Part shown: piece after piece, positions 1-11,720 of the stretch
How the letters are laid out: each line of letters starts with the position of its first letter
Numbering within the stretch: position 1 is the first letter of the stretch
DNA from: Epiperipatus broadwayi
Lineage: Eukaryota; Onychophora; Udeonychophora; Euonychophora; Peripatidae
DNA: 64,000 nucleotides
NCBI GenBank assembly: GCA_028023455.1
Contig: JAQFVV010006197.1
Coordinates: 16,613,254 to 16,677,253, forward strand
Direction: 5' to 3'
Notes under the pieces: generated by a model
The model's input: only the letters and a program-made list of their open reading frames with translations
The model's database searches: none
Told to the model about the DNA's origin: nothing
Position numbers and translations under genes: made by a program

Positions 1-299
1 TAATGAAGGTATATAATTAACTAAATTTATAATTAAAGTGAGAGACTGCAAACATCTCGTTCTTTATAAATTAAATATTATTTACATAAATTTATAATAT
101 GTATGTGCATGTTAGAGTGGGGAACTGAGAATTAAAAAGTTTCAATATTCTTATTTGAGTAACATAAACTAAATAATAAAAATCTCAATTAACTGTACAA
201 TTATTTATTTAGCTAGTATAAAAATATTTAGTATTCATTGATAAAATTTAAATTATATATATATATATATTATTGATTCATTTCAAGATAGATAAATTT
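1..299. other. AT-rich sequence without recognised feature
   Basis: No open reading frame of note and no family I recognise. A short TA dinucleotide run lies near 257-270. The antisense RTE tail starts just after it. Confidence 0.5.
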
Positions 300-865
300 A
301 TCTCTATGTTTAATCCACCTTCTTCAATCTACAGCCTCTCCTCTTCATATTATACTGGCAAACTTCCCTATATCGCATAATTAACTCACTGATAAGATAG
401 AAACTAGTCTGAAATATTGGATTGGAAAAGCACTGGATAGAGACTAAAATGCACAGTCTTCTACCATCTATCAATCACTTAGTGACACTATTGTGTGAAG
501 GAAAAAAATGTGCAAACTTCTTTATCCATCTTTATCATATTTGGGTTTTTTTTAATCATTTGTAATCTCTCTTGGGATCATGGTGAAAACTTCAATTGTA
601 CATCTATTATCACTCTTCTAGTCATACGATTAGATTAGTTCCATGTCAGCATCTTACTTTTTTCATTGATACTCATTTGTTTTTCACCCACATATTTTTC
701 TTTCATTTCCTCTTTGTTACTTCCAGCACCAATCTCTCCATATTTTGTTGTGATGTCTGAAGTCTCTGTATTGCTCTTGTGTTAAGTGTTCCTGTCTCAG
801 ATCCGTGTGTAAAAACTGTAAAACATATTTATTAAAAATCTTTTTTCCAAATGTATAGGCTTATA
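300..865 (-). pseudogene. RTE-type retrotransposon 3' end, antisense (duplication unit 1)
   Basis: Read on the minus strand, about 710-810 gives a frame resembling the C-terminal part of the RTE polyprotein: a GSET-like motif, then an AIQRLQT-like motif followed by NMERL. The intact-looking parallel is in the RTE copy at 40.86-40.95 kb (ESET, AIQRLQTTQRSMEG). The reading is broken by stops and shifts. The same antisense tail recurs at 21.1-21.5 and 32.3-32.9 kb, each time upstream of the same 69/72-nt exon-like segment, so it was probably present before the segment was multiplied. Confidence 0.6.
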
Positions 866-944
866 CACACATAAATATATATACATTGAATATTTCTGAC
901 ATGTTTTCTAAATATAAATGTTTTTGTTAATTAAACTATTTTTA

Positions 945-1611
945 GAAAAATAAAACTTTACAGTATGTGTTCTTTCTTTGAGAAATATACTAAATTGATA
1001 TGGACATGGAAGCATTCAAATGAAGATACAGCCAAATTGGATTTATTTTGTCTCACAGGAAATATATATTTCAAGATTATAATGTTCTTAATAAATTCTA
1101 CACAGGAAATGATCATCATTTTGAAACACATGTTAATGCCAAATTAGAGAGACAAAAATTATTAAGAAAAACAATATCACAGTTGACATTCCTAATCTTC
1201 AGAAATATTCCATTGAATTTAAATTAGAATTTGCAAATTGTTTTAACATATTAACAGATTTTGAAGATGGTTAAGATTTTAAAAAATCAATAGGAAGATA
1301 ACTGATATACTATTAAGAACTGCATCAAAAACAGCTAGTACAAAAAAGTAGCAATTGATCAGTAAAATTTTTATTAAACAAGACAATATCTCAAGAAAAA
1401 GAGGAATATGAAAGTATATAAAAGTGATCAGTATTATAAAAAAATATAATTGCAAATTAGCAAGAAATACTATAGAGAATACAAATATCAAAAGTATAAG
1501 ACAACATCTTGGTACCAAATTTACCACTTCCTTTATTTTGCTGTAATATCTTATATAAATACAATTTATCCACTCCACTTTGAATATCTTTTAGCAAAAA
1601 CTTTATTGTAG

Positions 1612-1677
<66 letters not shown>

Positions 1678-3346
1678 ATCTTATGTTTTGACTTTCCCTG
1701 GAATCTTCTTCAGAGCCACTTTTATTTTAATTTCTTAAAACTAAAAAATTAAAATAAAAGTGGCTCTAAAGAAGACTGCAGTACAGTTGAAATATAAGAT
1801 TGTGCATGTACAATAAAAAGGTTTTTTTTACTAAAAAGAGTTTAAAGTAGAATGGATAAATTACATTTATAATGTCTTGGTATTGAATGGAAACTTATTT
1901 TTGCAATAAGAGGAAAACGTGAAAGTAGTATTAAAAAAAGAGATGATATAAAATGTGTGAAAGAGTTCTCTAAAGAATTATATAGCAATAAAAAACAAGG
2001 AAAAGTATTCTGTACATTTAATTAAGGAAGACATGCAATTAAACCTAAGAAGATGGAAAAGCTCCAGGTATTGATGGAATTATAATCGATATGTTAAAAG
2101 AAGCAAGTGAATAAATAGAAACATTGTTGACAAAGGTTTATGCCAAATATCTAAATGATAAAAATGTACCAAATGATTGGAAGAATACAATATTAATATT
2201 TTAAAAAAAGATGATAAAGAAGATATCAAAAATTACAGATGTGGCAGTCTTTTATCATTTTATACAAAACTTTTACCAAGGTAATTGCAATATATTTACA
2301 GCAAAAAAGCAATAAATATAAATTGCCATTTTGCTTTGCATTCGCATTATGAAAAAGCATTGGCATCAAGATATGGACCCAGGATATTGCCATACTCTGA
2401 AGAATATTTATCAAAATGCAATAGAAATGATTAGATTTCATAGTGATAGTAAGAAGTTTAACTTTTAGAAGGGTGTATGATAGGGTAATTTCATATCTCT
2501 AAAACATTTTACAGTTGTTTTGCAAGAAATATTTTGTGGATTAAAATAGGAAGCTAAGAGAGTAAAAATAAATGGAAATTATTTAAATGATCTAGATTTT
2601 GCATATGATATAATTGTTGTGTTAAATAATGCTTTAGAGCTTCAGGAAATTGCAAGAGTTATTAGATGAAAGTAGGACTACTAAAAATAAATGATAAAAA
2701 GACTAAAGTAATATTCAATGGATTTTTTTTTTTAAAAAAATGAATATTGATAATGATGTATTAGAAGAAGTTAATGATTTCAAACACCTTGGTCAAATTA
2801 TTAGTACAGATGAAAATATAATCGATAAATTTAATCATAGAATTAAACTTGGATGGAATGTCTTTATTTAATATTAAAAGGAAATATGCCTGTGTGTTTG
2901 AAAAGGAATATTTTAATTTGTTTTGCCAGTTCTTATTTATGGATCTGAGACTTTGACACTTAACTGATGAAAAATATGGCTACTTCAGGCTACTCAGTGA
3001 AGTGGGGAGAGATCTATGTTAAGAATAACTAGAAGAAATCAAAAACTAAATATGTGGGCAAGAGAACAAACAGGTGTTATTGACATCATCGAAAGAATTA
3101 AGCTGACTGAAGTGGAGCTGGTCTATATATATTTCTAGAAGAGATGATAATAGATCAATGTTAAATTATTCCAAGAAAATGTAAAAGACCTAGCTAGAAT
3201 GAGACCACATGTGAGATGGATGGATAAAATAAAGAAATCAGCTAGGAGATGTGGAGAAGAGAGACTAGAGTTCAGAGAATTAAACTTGGAGAGATCTTTA
3301 TTCTGAAATGGATTGGCAATGATTGAATATGAAGATGATGGTTAAA
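945..3346 (+). pseudogene. RTE-clade non-LTR retrotransposon, degenerate copy 1
   Basis: A decayed copy of an endonuclease-reverse transcriptase element, closely parallel to the copy at 38.8-41.3 kb. It begins inside the endonuclease (WTWKHSNED, then a broken form of the segment before the DFNARIG-type domain end) and runs through the reverse transcriptase to the C-terminal LKWSWAGHI-type region. The catalytic box that should read FADD reads FAYD (about 2598-2609), so it could not be active even without the many stops and frameshifts. It is interrupted by a (CA)n(TA)n tract and a palindromic insertion at about 1609-1815. It lies between the antisense RTE tail and the exon-like segment of unit 1, and ends in the GATGATGG-type 3' terminus a few bases before a splice-acceptor-like sequence. 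Clade assignment comes from motif order; RTE/BovB-like is most likely. Confidence 0.75.
1609..1815. repeat. (CA)n(TA)n microsatellite plus palindromic MITE-like insertion
   Basis: A (CA)n-(TA)n-(CA)n tract (about 1613-1678) is followed by a fold-back: the arm around 1705-1734 (containing AGAGCCACTTTTATTTTAA) pairs with 1747-1775 (TTAAAATAAAAGTGGCTCT), with a loop of about a dozen bases. Weaker pairing extends outward, since both arms continue to an ATAAGATTGTG motif next to the repeat tract. It interrupts RTE copy 1, so it is younger than that copy. Confidence 0.7.
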
Positions 3347-3372
3347 TATGGCTTGTTTTATAATTATTTTAG

Positions 3373-3441
3373 ATATTAAATCAATGCTATGTGAAAATAA
3401 TTCTATCAAAAATGATAATGGAGTAGAAGCAAAATCGAAAG
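3373..3441 (+). CDS. Exon-like segment, copy 1 (69 nt, phase 1-1), unknown gene
   Basis: This is one of three paralogous segments (others at 23,559 and 33,080). It is bounded by an acceptor-like sequence (a T-rich tract, then TTTTAG) and a donor (AAAG then GTAGTTTTA). Length 69 nt is divisible by 3. If the preceding exon ends in G, as this one does, it reads D-IKSMLCENNSIKNDNGVEAKSK; the other two forward frames contain stops in this copy. Against copy 2 it differs by about eight substitutions with no indel, while flanking sequence has many indels. I do not recognise the encoded peptide and cannot see the rest of the gene. It could instead be a conserved part of an unknown repeat family. Confidence 0.45.
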
Positions 3442-4309
3442 GTAGTTTTATTACTATATATGTATTTATATTTTACAATAGAAAATTAAAAAGCGTTTTT
3501 AAAATTTGACCTTTATTATTTTATAAAATTATATATAAACGTGGAATAAATTGTGGTTGATAAATATATTTTTATGATTCATTTTAAAATTTCTATGATT
3601 TAGTTGTTGTTTTTTTTAATATTTTTTTTATTATATATCATTGATGTTTGACTCAAAATTTTAAGTCTTTTTTTTTAACGAAATATTTATAAATATTATT
3701 AGCTTCACCTGAATTAAAATACTTATTTTACATCTTCACAATCCACATTAATATGAGAATAGGAAAGTAACAGAAAGTGATAAGATGATTGATATATATA
3801 TATTTGAGTTATAATGGGTGATTTTGAAAATATCGCATGGCTTTAAAACTATTGATAATTATTTATTTAAAGTATATGCTTGGGATCTCAAATGAATTTA
3901 ACAAGCTACAATTGTTTTAACAGGAAGTCTAAATTCTATTGAAGATTTATTAGTTTGATCTTAGCTTAGCTTTCTTTTCTGAATGCATATTTTCTCCCAC
4001 ATAAAAGAATTGGTATGCAGATTGGAATAAAAATCTTCTGTGTTCAGGTTTTCTCCCTGTATTTTTTTTATCTGTTGACTTTTTTTTCTATCCTGTCATG
4101 TTTTTTTTTCTATCCTGTCATGATTTTATTAACATAGATGGTAGACTGAATATTACTATTCTAATGAGATTAGTTATAAACTTGAAAAATCAATTTGTCA
4201 ATTGGTAATGCAATTTTACCATTATCTCCAGACAATTTCTGATTTTGCGTTTATGAAGTCTTGGGATTTAAAGCTGGAACAAGTACAGTTAGATTGATCA
4301 CTTTTGCTA
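3442..4309 (+). repeat. Duplication unit 1, intron-like part
   Basis: This sequence is alignable by eye to 23,628-24,120 plus 28,530-28,700 (unit 2) and to 33,152-33,900 (unit 3). Shared landmarks include AATAAATATATTTTTATGATT just after the donor and, near 3845, a TTTAAAACTATTGATAAT stretch. No open reading frame stands out. Confidence 0.6.
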
Positions 4310-4960
4310 AGTTCAATTTTTTATATATATAATATATTTTTTTAATTTTATAGATGAATTATATACTTTTTTTATCTAACTTTTTTATATGGGTCTGAAA
4401 AATTGGACCTTGTGTATAAAGCTACCTACAGAATGATTTTCTGAACTTTATACAACATGGCTATTTAAAATCATCAAAGTATTAGAAGAGAAATATTTAT
4501 CCTCATTTTAAAAACTAATACTTCTGTTGTTATTTAGCAGATATAATATTATTAATATATACCAGGGGTGGCCAAACTTTTAGATGTTCGGAGTGACTTT
4601 CTTGGTGAAAGTGTACCTGAGAGCAACTATGTTTTTTTCAGGGCTTCAAACCAGAAAACAGAAAAAAAGCATTCTTTTTGCAGGAATGGAAAAAAATGTT
4701 TCAAAGTTCTGAATTTTTAGAATGTACTTACGAAATTAGTGGGGTTTTTTTATAAGGAATTTTTAGGTACTCAGAAATATTGATGTTTTTAGAAACTACG
4801 AACTGATTTTTTTTCACTAAGATACAAATTGTTAAAGACATTTTATATGACTATTATTAAATTACACCAGCTTCTTCTAGTATTAGAATTTGTCCATGTC
4901 GCTTTATAAAATATTTATTAAATTACAAGTATTAAATTACTATAACAAGTCTTTTATAAA
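4310..4960 (+). repeat. Direct repeat copy a (pair with 5920-6670)
   Basis: About 650 bases repeated at 5920-6670 with roughly 80-85% identity by eye. Both copies contain a sequence starting CAGGGGTGGCCAAACTTTT (4563 here), the form of a hAT-type transposon terminus, so a hAT-like end is embedded in the unit. No transposase reading was seen here. Copy b carries an extra SINE that copy a lacks. Confidence 0.65.
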
Positions 4961-5919
4961 GTTCACAACTGTTTTGTTTTAAAATCAGTTCATTAAAATC
5001 CTTGTTTCTCCCAAACAAGTTATTTTCATTTCTCCTCGGGAATGTGGCAATTAAATATTTCTAAGAATTTTAGCTCTAGCATTACATAAAAATAATTTAA
5101 TTCTTTTCAGATTCTTCCAACCAGAGTTTATTTTTGAGATCGACAATAATAACAGGGTTTATTTTTGAGATTGATAATAACAACAAGTGTTATTTTAAAT
5201 TTAACTTTTTAAATGAGAATAATTTTGAATTTTAATTTTTTTATTCAAATCACTCTGAATTTATCACTATAATTTGTCAATCTTCACATCAGCTTCACTG
5301 TCAATGTCTTAGCTACTTCTGATATATATCAATAAAATAATTGCCAAGTGCTTTCAACACTAATGTATTCTTATCAAGGCAAACTCTGTAACTCCTTAAA
5401 AACTCACTTTAATAATTTTATCTCTGCTAAATAACCACTGAAGTGTTGATTTTTATAAATTTATAATTTGTAGCAGAAGAAATTTGTATTTTTATTTTAT
5501 AATTAAAAATATTGATTATAAATCACCACTATTAATTTTTTTAAAATTATATTTACGATGTATTTTGACTAAATACAGTTTCCAATTAAATATAAGACAA
5601 CAGAAATGATTCCTTTTTCTGTATATCATTTTTTGCCAGAATGCTTATAATTATAAAATGATCACTTATAATTGCAATTCTAGATCATAAAGATACTAAC
5701 TTTGAAACAAATGATGTAATTCAGAGTCAAATTTACTCATATCATAAGTAAACAAAGTTTAATTTGCTATAGCCAACAAATAAGCAATACAAAGTAAGAA
5801 TTATTTGTTCTTATTGTAAAAATCTTATGATTAATTAAATACACAGTTATATAGCACTTTTAAATTAAAAATAAGACACTAAAAATGATTTCCTTTTCCC
5901 AGTACTTTTATTTCTTTTT
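4961..5919 (+). repeat. Spacer between the two direct repeats, part of unit 1
   Basis: AT-rich. The part from about 5500 to 5900 resembles 29,230-29,580 in unit 2 (shared stretches such as AATATAAGACAA and TTTTGATTAATTAAATA variants). Related blocks recur near 6690-6910 and 30,500-30,750. No coding signal seen. Confidence 0.45.
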
Positions 5920-6670
5920 TTTTTTTACATAATATACTTTTGAATTTTGTAGATGGACTATATACTTTTTTTTTTTTTAAGTGTCATAGCATCAGCCGGG
6001 ATGCAAACCCGCAACTCGGGCAACTGCCTGCAAATGCAAGGCAGTCGCGCTGACCTCTCAACCACCAATGCAAGACTATATACTTTTTTATCTAACTTCT
6101 TTATATGTGTCTGAAAAAGTGGTCTTTATGTATAAAGGTCCCCACAGAATGATTTTCTGAACTTTATACAACTTGGCTACTTAAAACCATCAAAATATTA
6201 GAAGAGAAATATTTATCTTCATTTTAAAAACCAACACTTCTGTTGTTATTTAGCAGAGGTAATATAATTAATATATATCAGGGGTAGCCAAACTTTTGGA
6301 TGTTGGGGTGACTTTTTTTTTTTTTCTGAGGGCAACTACATTTTTTTTTTTCAGGGCTTTAAACTGGAAACCAGAAAAAAAAACCTTATTTTTGCTGGAA
6401 TGGAAAAAAATGTTTTGAACTCCTGTTTTTTTTAATAATGTACTTATGAATTGGTGGGTTGTTTTTTTTTATAATGGCTTTTTAGATACTCAGAAATATT
6501 AATGAAGTTTTTAGAAGCTATGAACTAATGATTGTTTTTTCAATAAGATACGAACTATTGAAGGCATTTTATATGGCTACTGTACTATTAAATTACCTCA
6601 GCTCCCTCTAGTATTACAATTTGTCCTTGTCAGCTTTATAAAATATTTATCAAATTACAATTATTAAATT
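5920..6670 (+). repeat. Direct repeat copy b (pair with 4310-4960)
   Basis: Second copy of the 650-base repeat, offset 1716 bases at the CAGGGG landmark (6279 here, reading CAGGGGTAGCC). It differs from copy a by the insertion of the SINE at 5972-6073. Confidence 0.65.
5972..6073 (-). mobile_element. Short tRNA-derived SINE with 15-bp target duplication
   Basis: On the minus strand the element starts GCATTGGTGGTTGAGAGG (box A region), contains a GGGTTTGCATCCC box B, closes a seven-pair acceptor-like stem with CTGATGC (wobbles included), and ends ATGACACTTAAAAAA. It is flanked by GACTATATACTTTTT at 5956-5970 and again at 6074-6088. The paralogous copy a (around 4352-4370) has one such target and no insertion. 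It is almost only a tRNA-like head plus an A tail. Sister copies are at 16,861 and 36,413. Confidence 0.85.
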
Positions 6671-7234
6671 ACTAATATTTTGTTATTACTGTACTCCATA
6701 TTTTTATCACAATGTCTGAAATGATCATTTATATTTGTTGCAATAACAGAAAAGAGACTAGTAAATCTTAAAAAGAAAAGCTTTCTGTCAGATGATGCAA
6801 TTAAGGATCAAATTTAAATTCACATCAGATATAAACTAAGTTTTATTCAATATAGTTACCAAATAATCAACACAATTTTTTCTCATTTTTGAAAAGATTA
6901 GGGTTAATTAGATATAAATAAAAAAATGTTTAGAATATTGCAATCTATAATTATTCAATGACTAAACTAACACTTTTATTTGTTGCAAGGAATAAAATAA
7001 CTTTGACTACTTAAATTGATTTTAAAATACTAGTAAAAAATTTTTTATATGTAATAGTGCCATTTAGTGCAAGATCTAGTAATCAATAGATGCTAGACTG
7101 TTGGGGATCATAATTCCTATTCAGTGCCTTCCCATCCAATATCTGACTAGTTTCTAGCTTATAAGTAGTTTGCACTATGTGGCACTATTTTCTATGGGGG
7201 GGAAATGTTACTGTTTTAACACAAATGAAATTAT
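6671..7234. other. AT-rich sequence, unit-1 tail
   Basis: About 6690-6910 is a diverged copy of the block also at 5580-5830, 29,290-29,520 and 30,500-30,750. Beyond this I see nothing that supports a gene. Confidence 0.4.
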
Positions 7235-7440
7235 TAGGTATGAATAGAAATCAGTAATATAAATGAGTACAAATGTTACAAAATTATTAAAATATTTACA
7301 TACAGATATAAACTGCCTGAAAACTGATATAAATAATAATATATATCAAGAAGGCCTTTATAAATCTTTAGAAGTGCTTTTGATTTGAATCTTAGAGATA
7401 GAACTTTTTACTTTTTTCTTTTTTTTATCCAATAACAGAC
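7235..7440 (+). repeat. Dispersed repeat, second copy at 17,020-17,180
   Basis: Shared run of landmarks in the same order: CAGTAATAT then GAATAGA or GAGTACAAAT, then AATTATTAAAATATTT, then TATAAATAATAAT, then a TTTATAA..GTGC block. Roughly 70% similar. Family unknown. Confidence 0.5.
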
Positions 7441-7737
7441 CTCCAATACTTACAATAACTTGAGTTTTATTTATAATGTTTTTTGATAAGGCAGGAAGCA
7501 AGAGCCACATTTAAATCTAGCATTCCTATTTATTAACTATTACATAATTGTTCTGATATAATATTAATTTGTTAAGCAAGATAGGATTATTATGAAACAA
7601 TAAATTAATCCATTGTTGTTTTTTATTAGCTTCTAATTACAAATAAAAGTAATTAAATTTTAATGTTTTTTGATTAACTAAAAAAAATTATTGAATTCTT
7701 TTAACTTTTACATTTTTAATCTATTGCTATACATGTG

Positions 7738-10205
7738 TATTCATCCTCATCATCATTTGCAACCACTATACACTGCAGGATAAGTATCTCCAAGTTTAAT
7801 CCAGTTTTTCTGACCCATAGCTTAACATAAATTTCTTTACATTTCATTTACTTGCTCATCTGTTAAATGTCCATTTCTCCGATCCATAAATAAGAACTGG
7901 TAAAACGTATATTAAAAACCATCCTTTTCAAACATATAAAATGTGTTCATTTTTAATATTAAGTTATTTCTATCAAAAACACTCCATTCAAATTTAATTA
8001 TATGATTCTTTTAATTCATGATTATCAATATTTAATTTTTTCTGAGAAAACTATTGAAACCTTAGTTCTATTCTCTTCTACTAACTCTTGCAACATTTTC
8101 TGAAATTCTGAAGCATAATTTTCAAAAACATCATCATCTGCAAAATCTAACAACTTAAATAATCTCCCATTTACTTTTACTTTCTTAGCTTCTCATTTTA
8201 ATCAATTCATAAAATACTTCTAAAACTGTTGAAAAAATGTTGATATGAATCATCATGTTGTATACTTTTCTCAAATTTAATCATTTGTGTTACATTTTAA
8301 TAAATATTTTTCAGAATATAATAATATCTTGAATCTATATGTTGATGATCCAATGTTTTTATCACTGTTATAGAATCAGATTCCTCATTATAATCTTAAA
8401 TCTAAAGCATTATGGCAACTCATATTCATTAGTTCTATCTATAACTTCTCTCAATTATTGGATGTGATCCACTATGCTAAATCTATTTTCAAATCCAACT
8501 TGTCCTTTTAATTAGTTAGAGTCCAAAGTTGATTGTAAATGTAATTATTTTGGTAAATATTTTGTATGAAAGTACTAGAAGATTCATAAGTATATAATTT
8601 TTAATATATTTTATATCATCTTTCTTAAATATCAATATTGTTACTGTATTCTTCCAATCATCTAGTACATATTATCATTTATACATTTTGGTATATAGCA
8701 TTGTGAACAATTTATTTATTTCTTCATCTGTTTATTTTAAAATAATAATTTCATCACTTTCTAAGGCTTTCCTTTCTTCATAGATTTAATTGCATGTCTC
8801 ATCTAATTTAAAATATTTGGCAATTTATTAGATATAGTAATTATAGGAGTACTTTGTTTTGTAATTCTTTATTATTATATAATTTTTTGTAGAAATCTTC
8901 TACACATTTCATATCTCTCTTTTTAGCAATCTCTTCTTTTAGTAATAGCTGCATCTTTTTTCTTATTGCTGAAACAACTTTCTTACCAATACCATGATGT
9001 TTCATACTTTTAAAACTTTTATTCCTTTCAGTTCATGATTATATTTTTTTATATCATTATTAACATTTTTTGCATCATTTCAAAAAACTCTAGATATTCC
9101 TCTTTTTTTTTAATGGGTCATTTTAAAAAATTTTAACTTTTCTTCTTTTCTTCATTTGCCTTAATAGAAAATTTGTTAGTAAATTGCTACTTTTTATGTT
9201 ATTTTTATTTTAATTATTAATAGAATATCAATTACTGCTTTGTTGATTTCAGACACATCTGAAGAATCTTCAAAGTCTACTAATATTTTAAAACAATTTG
9301 CAATCTATACCAACTTCAAAGTCTATTAATATTTTAAAATAATTTGCAAGTTCTAAATTAAATTTATTGAAGTATTCCTAAAGGTTAGAAATATTAATTG
9401 TTGGTTTTATCTGAATAATATTTGTCTCTCTAGTTTTGCAGTTTCACATATCTTACATCTCATTAATTGAATCTACTTCCTGTGTTGAATCTATTAAGAA
9501 CATTAGTCTTGAAATACATACTTCCTAATAATCAAAATATAATCCAATTATGTTATACCTTCATTTGTATGCTTCTAAGTACACTTTCTTGTAACATTTT
9601 TCTTAAATAAAGAACTTATAATAAATAACTTTCCTTTTTTAGTAAATTATCATATTGCTATCATCATAACCAAATTTACTTACATCTCTTTCATTATTTA
9701 ACAATCTTAGAATTAAAACCTCTTATAATAGTTTTAAAATGTTGTTTAATCTCAAAACACTTTATATGTTCATCATTCTAAAAATTCCTGTGCTTCTTAA
9801 TGAGAATATGTTGGGGCATAAAACTGAACTATCTGCTTTTGGAAATTTCAGTTAATTTGAATAACCCAGTTTTTCACTCTATCTAATATGCTGTCTATCT
9901 TTACAATATTGTTCTTCACTTTTTATTTATAATGAATCTTATTTAAGTTGTCCTTCCACTGTTTATGCTTTTGAAGTTAAATATATATCCATATTTTAAA
10001 TCAGTTTTCTTTTAATTTAACAAAACTCAACAAATTTTTGCTTTCAATTAACACAATTTACTTTTACTTCAAAGTGATCTGCAATTATAGATAACAAAAT
10101 AAAAAATCAATGGCCTAGGTCTACAATTAAAAGATTTTTAGTACTATTTGTCTTTGATTGGCAACTATTGCCTTGGTTGAAACTTTACCTCCTGGAAATA
10201 AAGGC
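7738..10205 (-). pseudogene. RTE-clade non-LTR retrotransposon, long minus-strand copy 3
   Basis: Read on the minus strand from about 10.2 kb down, this covers the endonuclease region, the pre-RT linker, the reverse transcriptase and the C-terminal region. It ends at the same GATGATGATG-type 3' terminus as the other RTE copies (7738-7760 on the plus strand shows its complement). The catalytic box is intact: the codons at 8130-8144 (minus) read FADDD in a context LLDFADD..FENYASEFQKM. Stops and frameshifts are frequent, so it is dead overall. It lies next to the downstream end of the gypsy remnant and shares orientation with it. Confidence 0.75.
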
Positions 10206-11035
10206 ATAATTTAATTTTATCTAGTCATGATTGAAAATATCTATTTTAAAAAAAAAGATCATTCACACACATATTCATTCTACCTACAAAAAAAGTTAAC
10301 TGCTATTTCAGATAAGAAATATCAGGGAATTGGTATTTCTGGAGTTTATATTCAGAGGTAAAAAAAGCAAGTAATCTCATCTTTCTGACTGATGTATGTT
10401 GACGAGCTCTCCTCTCCATGTTTATATACTATGTGAATAATTACATAGTGATGACAGATGCAATCACAAGAATTTATGGAGTAGATATTAGAAATTTGTC
10501 TTGTTCCATTTTTTAAGGCCTCGTAGAGGAATCAAAGAAATTCCTTTTAGTTAATAGTAAATTCCATTGCAGAGGACTAGTATTTATGATTTACTTTAAC
10601 TAAAATTTTTATATAATTGGGTGGATTCACTGTAATCTGATCACTAAAACATTGGTGTGTATAATATTTGCTGTTTTAATATTATATTCATCTGGTACAT
10701 TAATTTTTGATTTCAACTTCCATCTGCATTTTCTGTGGTTTGGTTGTATCAGTTTTCATTTCAACTTCATCTATTTTTAATGCATTAACTGGAATTATTT
10801 TCCTCATAGTTTACAAAACTTGATGTAAATGATTAATATGTTTTTTGTACAATATTCCTTCTATTTCACAGCTACAATTTGTTTGATTGTAGTTTTATAA
10901 TATTCTCACCAATTCACAATTTACATAAATAATGTCTCACTTATGGTCTATTCTCCAGTTTAAACTTTATAATTTAATATTGGAATTGTACATTTTTTAT
11001 CTACTAGTAATAGGGTTAATTTCATTGATAGTTTT
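10206..11035 (-). other. Possible 3' LTR or downstream part of the gypsy remnant
   Basis: On the minus strand a TATA-box-like GTATATAAACATGG occurs near 10,419-10,432, followed by a moderately GC-richer stretch, as at an LTR U3/R boundary. I could not find a terminal CA or a match to the LTR at 17.6 kb. The region directly follows the integrase in minus orientation, where a 3' LTR would be expected. Tentative. Confidence 0.3.
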
Positions 11036-11720
11036 CTAATATAATAGTACTTTATCTTGTAACTTACAATTCACTAATGTGAATGTGGTGCAGTAATACT
11101 GTAATGCATTAAAGAATATCTCATTTGAAAGATAGTCTCTTTTTTTCAGAATTTGCTTTAGATAGTTAATATTTTTCACTAATCTATTAAATTTAGGATC
11201 ATACAGGGATGAGTGCACATATAAAACCTTATTCTTCCAAATATGCTTCAGAATTCATTGAAGTTATTCACAGTTATTGTTAGTGATGAGTGTTTTGATA
11301 ACTATGCACTGAAAATATTTCAGTGAGTGTTGCAATAGATTTCTCTGAACTTGGTATTTTTGACTATATGATATGCTGCTCATTGGGAATAAGCATCTAT
11401 ATACCATGTGTTATGCATAAAAGGGTCCACATGTATTTTTAAAGGAATTTGTAGACCAATTTTAATACAATTTACTAATTTATTAGTAGCCTAGATTATT
11501 TATTATTCATGTTACCACTACCTTTGAGTCTCTAATGTCAATATATATTGCCTTTATATATCTATAACTATGTTTACTAGGAATGCATTAGCATGCGCTA
11601 TTAATTTTCCTTTCTTATGATGCAATTCATAGTCATAGGCAGAACAGAAATCAAGTCAATGCAACTCTGGTGGATAAATATGATCTAAAGTGGATTTAGA
11701 TTTGACAATATACCTTATAA
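11036..11720 (-). pseudogene. Ty3/gypsy integrase remnant
   Basis: On the minus strand, with frame changes, I read SSEKSIATLTEIFSVHSYQN (matching the conserved TSEKTI..L..IFS.HG.P stretch of gypsy integrases that precedes the DNG aspartate motif), then SSLYDPKFNRLVKNINYLKQ followed by ILKK (matching the SPYHPKSNGLAER...KK stretch with the catalytic glutamate position lost), then an FFNALQYY segment like the FLxxYRxTP region. The only intact run is 60 codons (11,036-11,218). Order and strand agree with the RT at 14.4 kb, so both probably belong to one element split by inserted sequence. Confidence 0.65.

Noticed and set aside
1457-1678. 73-codon minus-strand ORF with repeated CVC and IYIY
   Set aside because: Translation of the (CA)n(TA)n microsatellite.
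4563-4930. Complete hAT element beginning at CAGGGG
   Set aside because: The terminus is convincing and present twice, but I found no matching inverted end with an 8-bp TSD, so only the end motif is reported.
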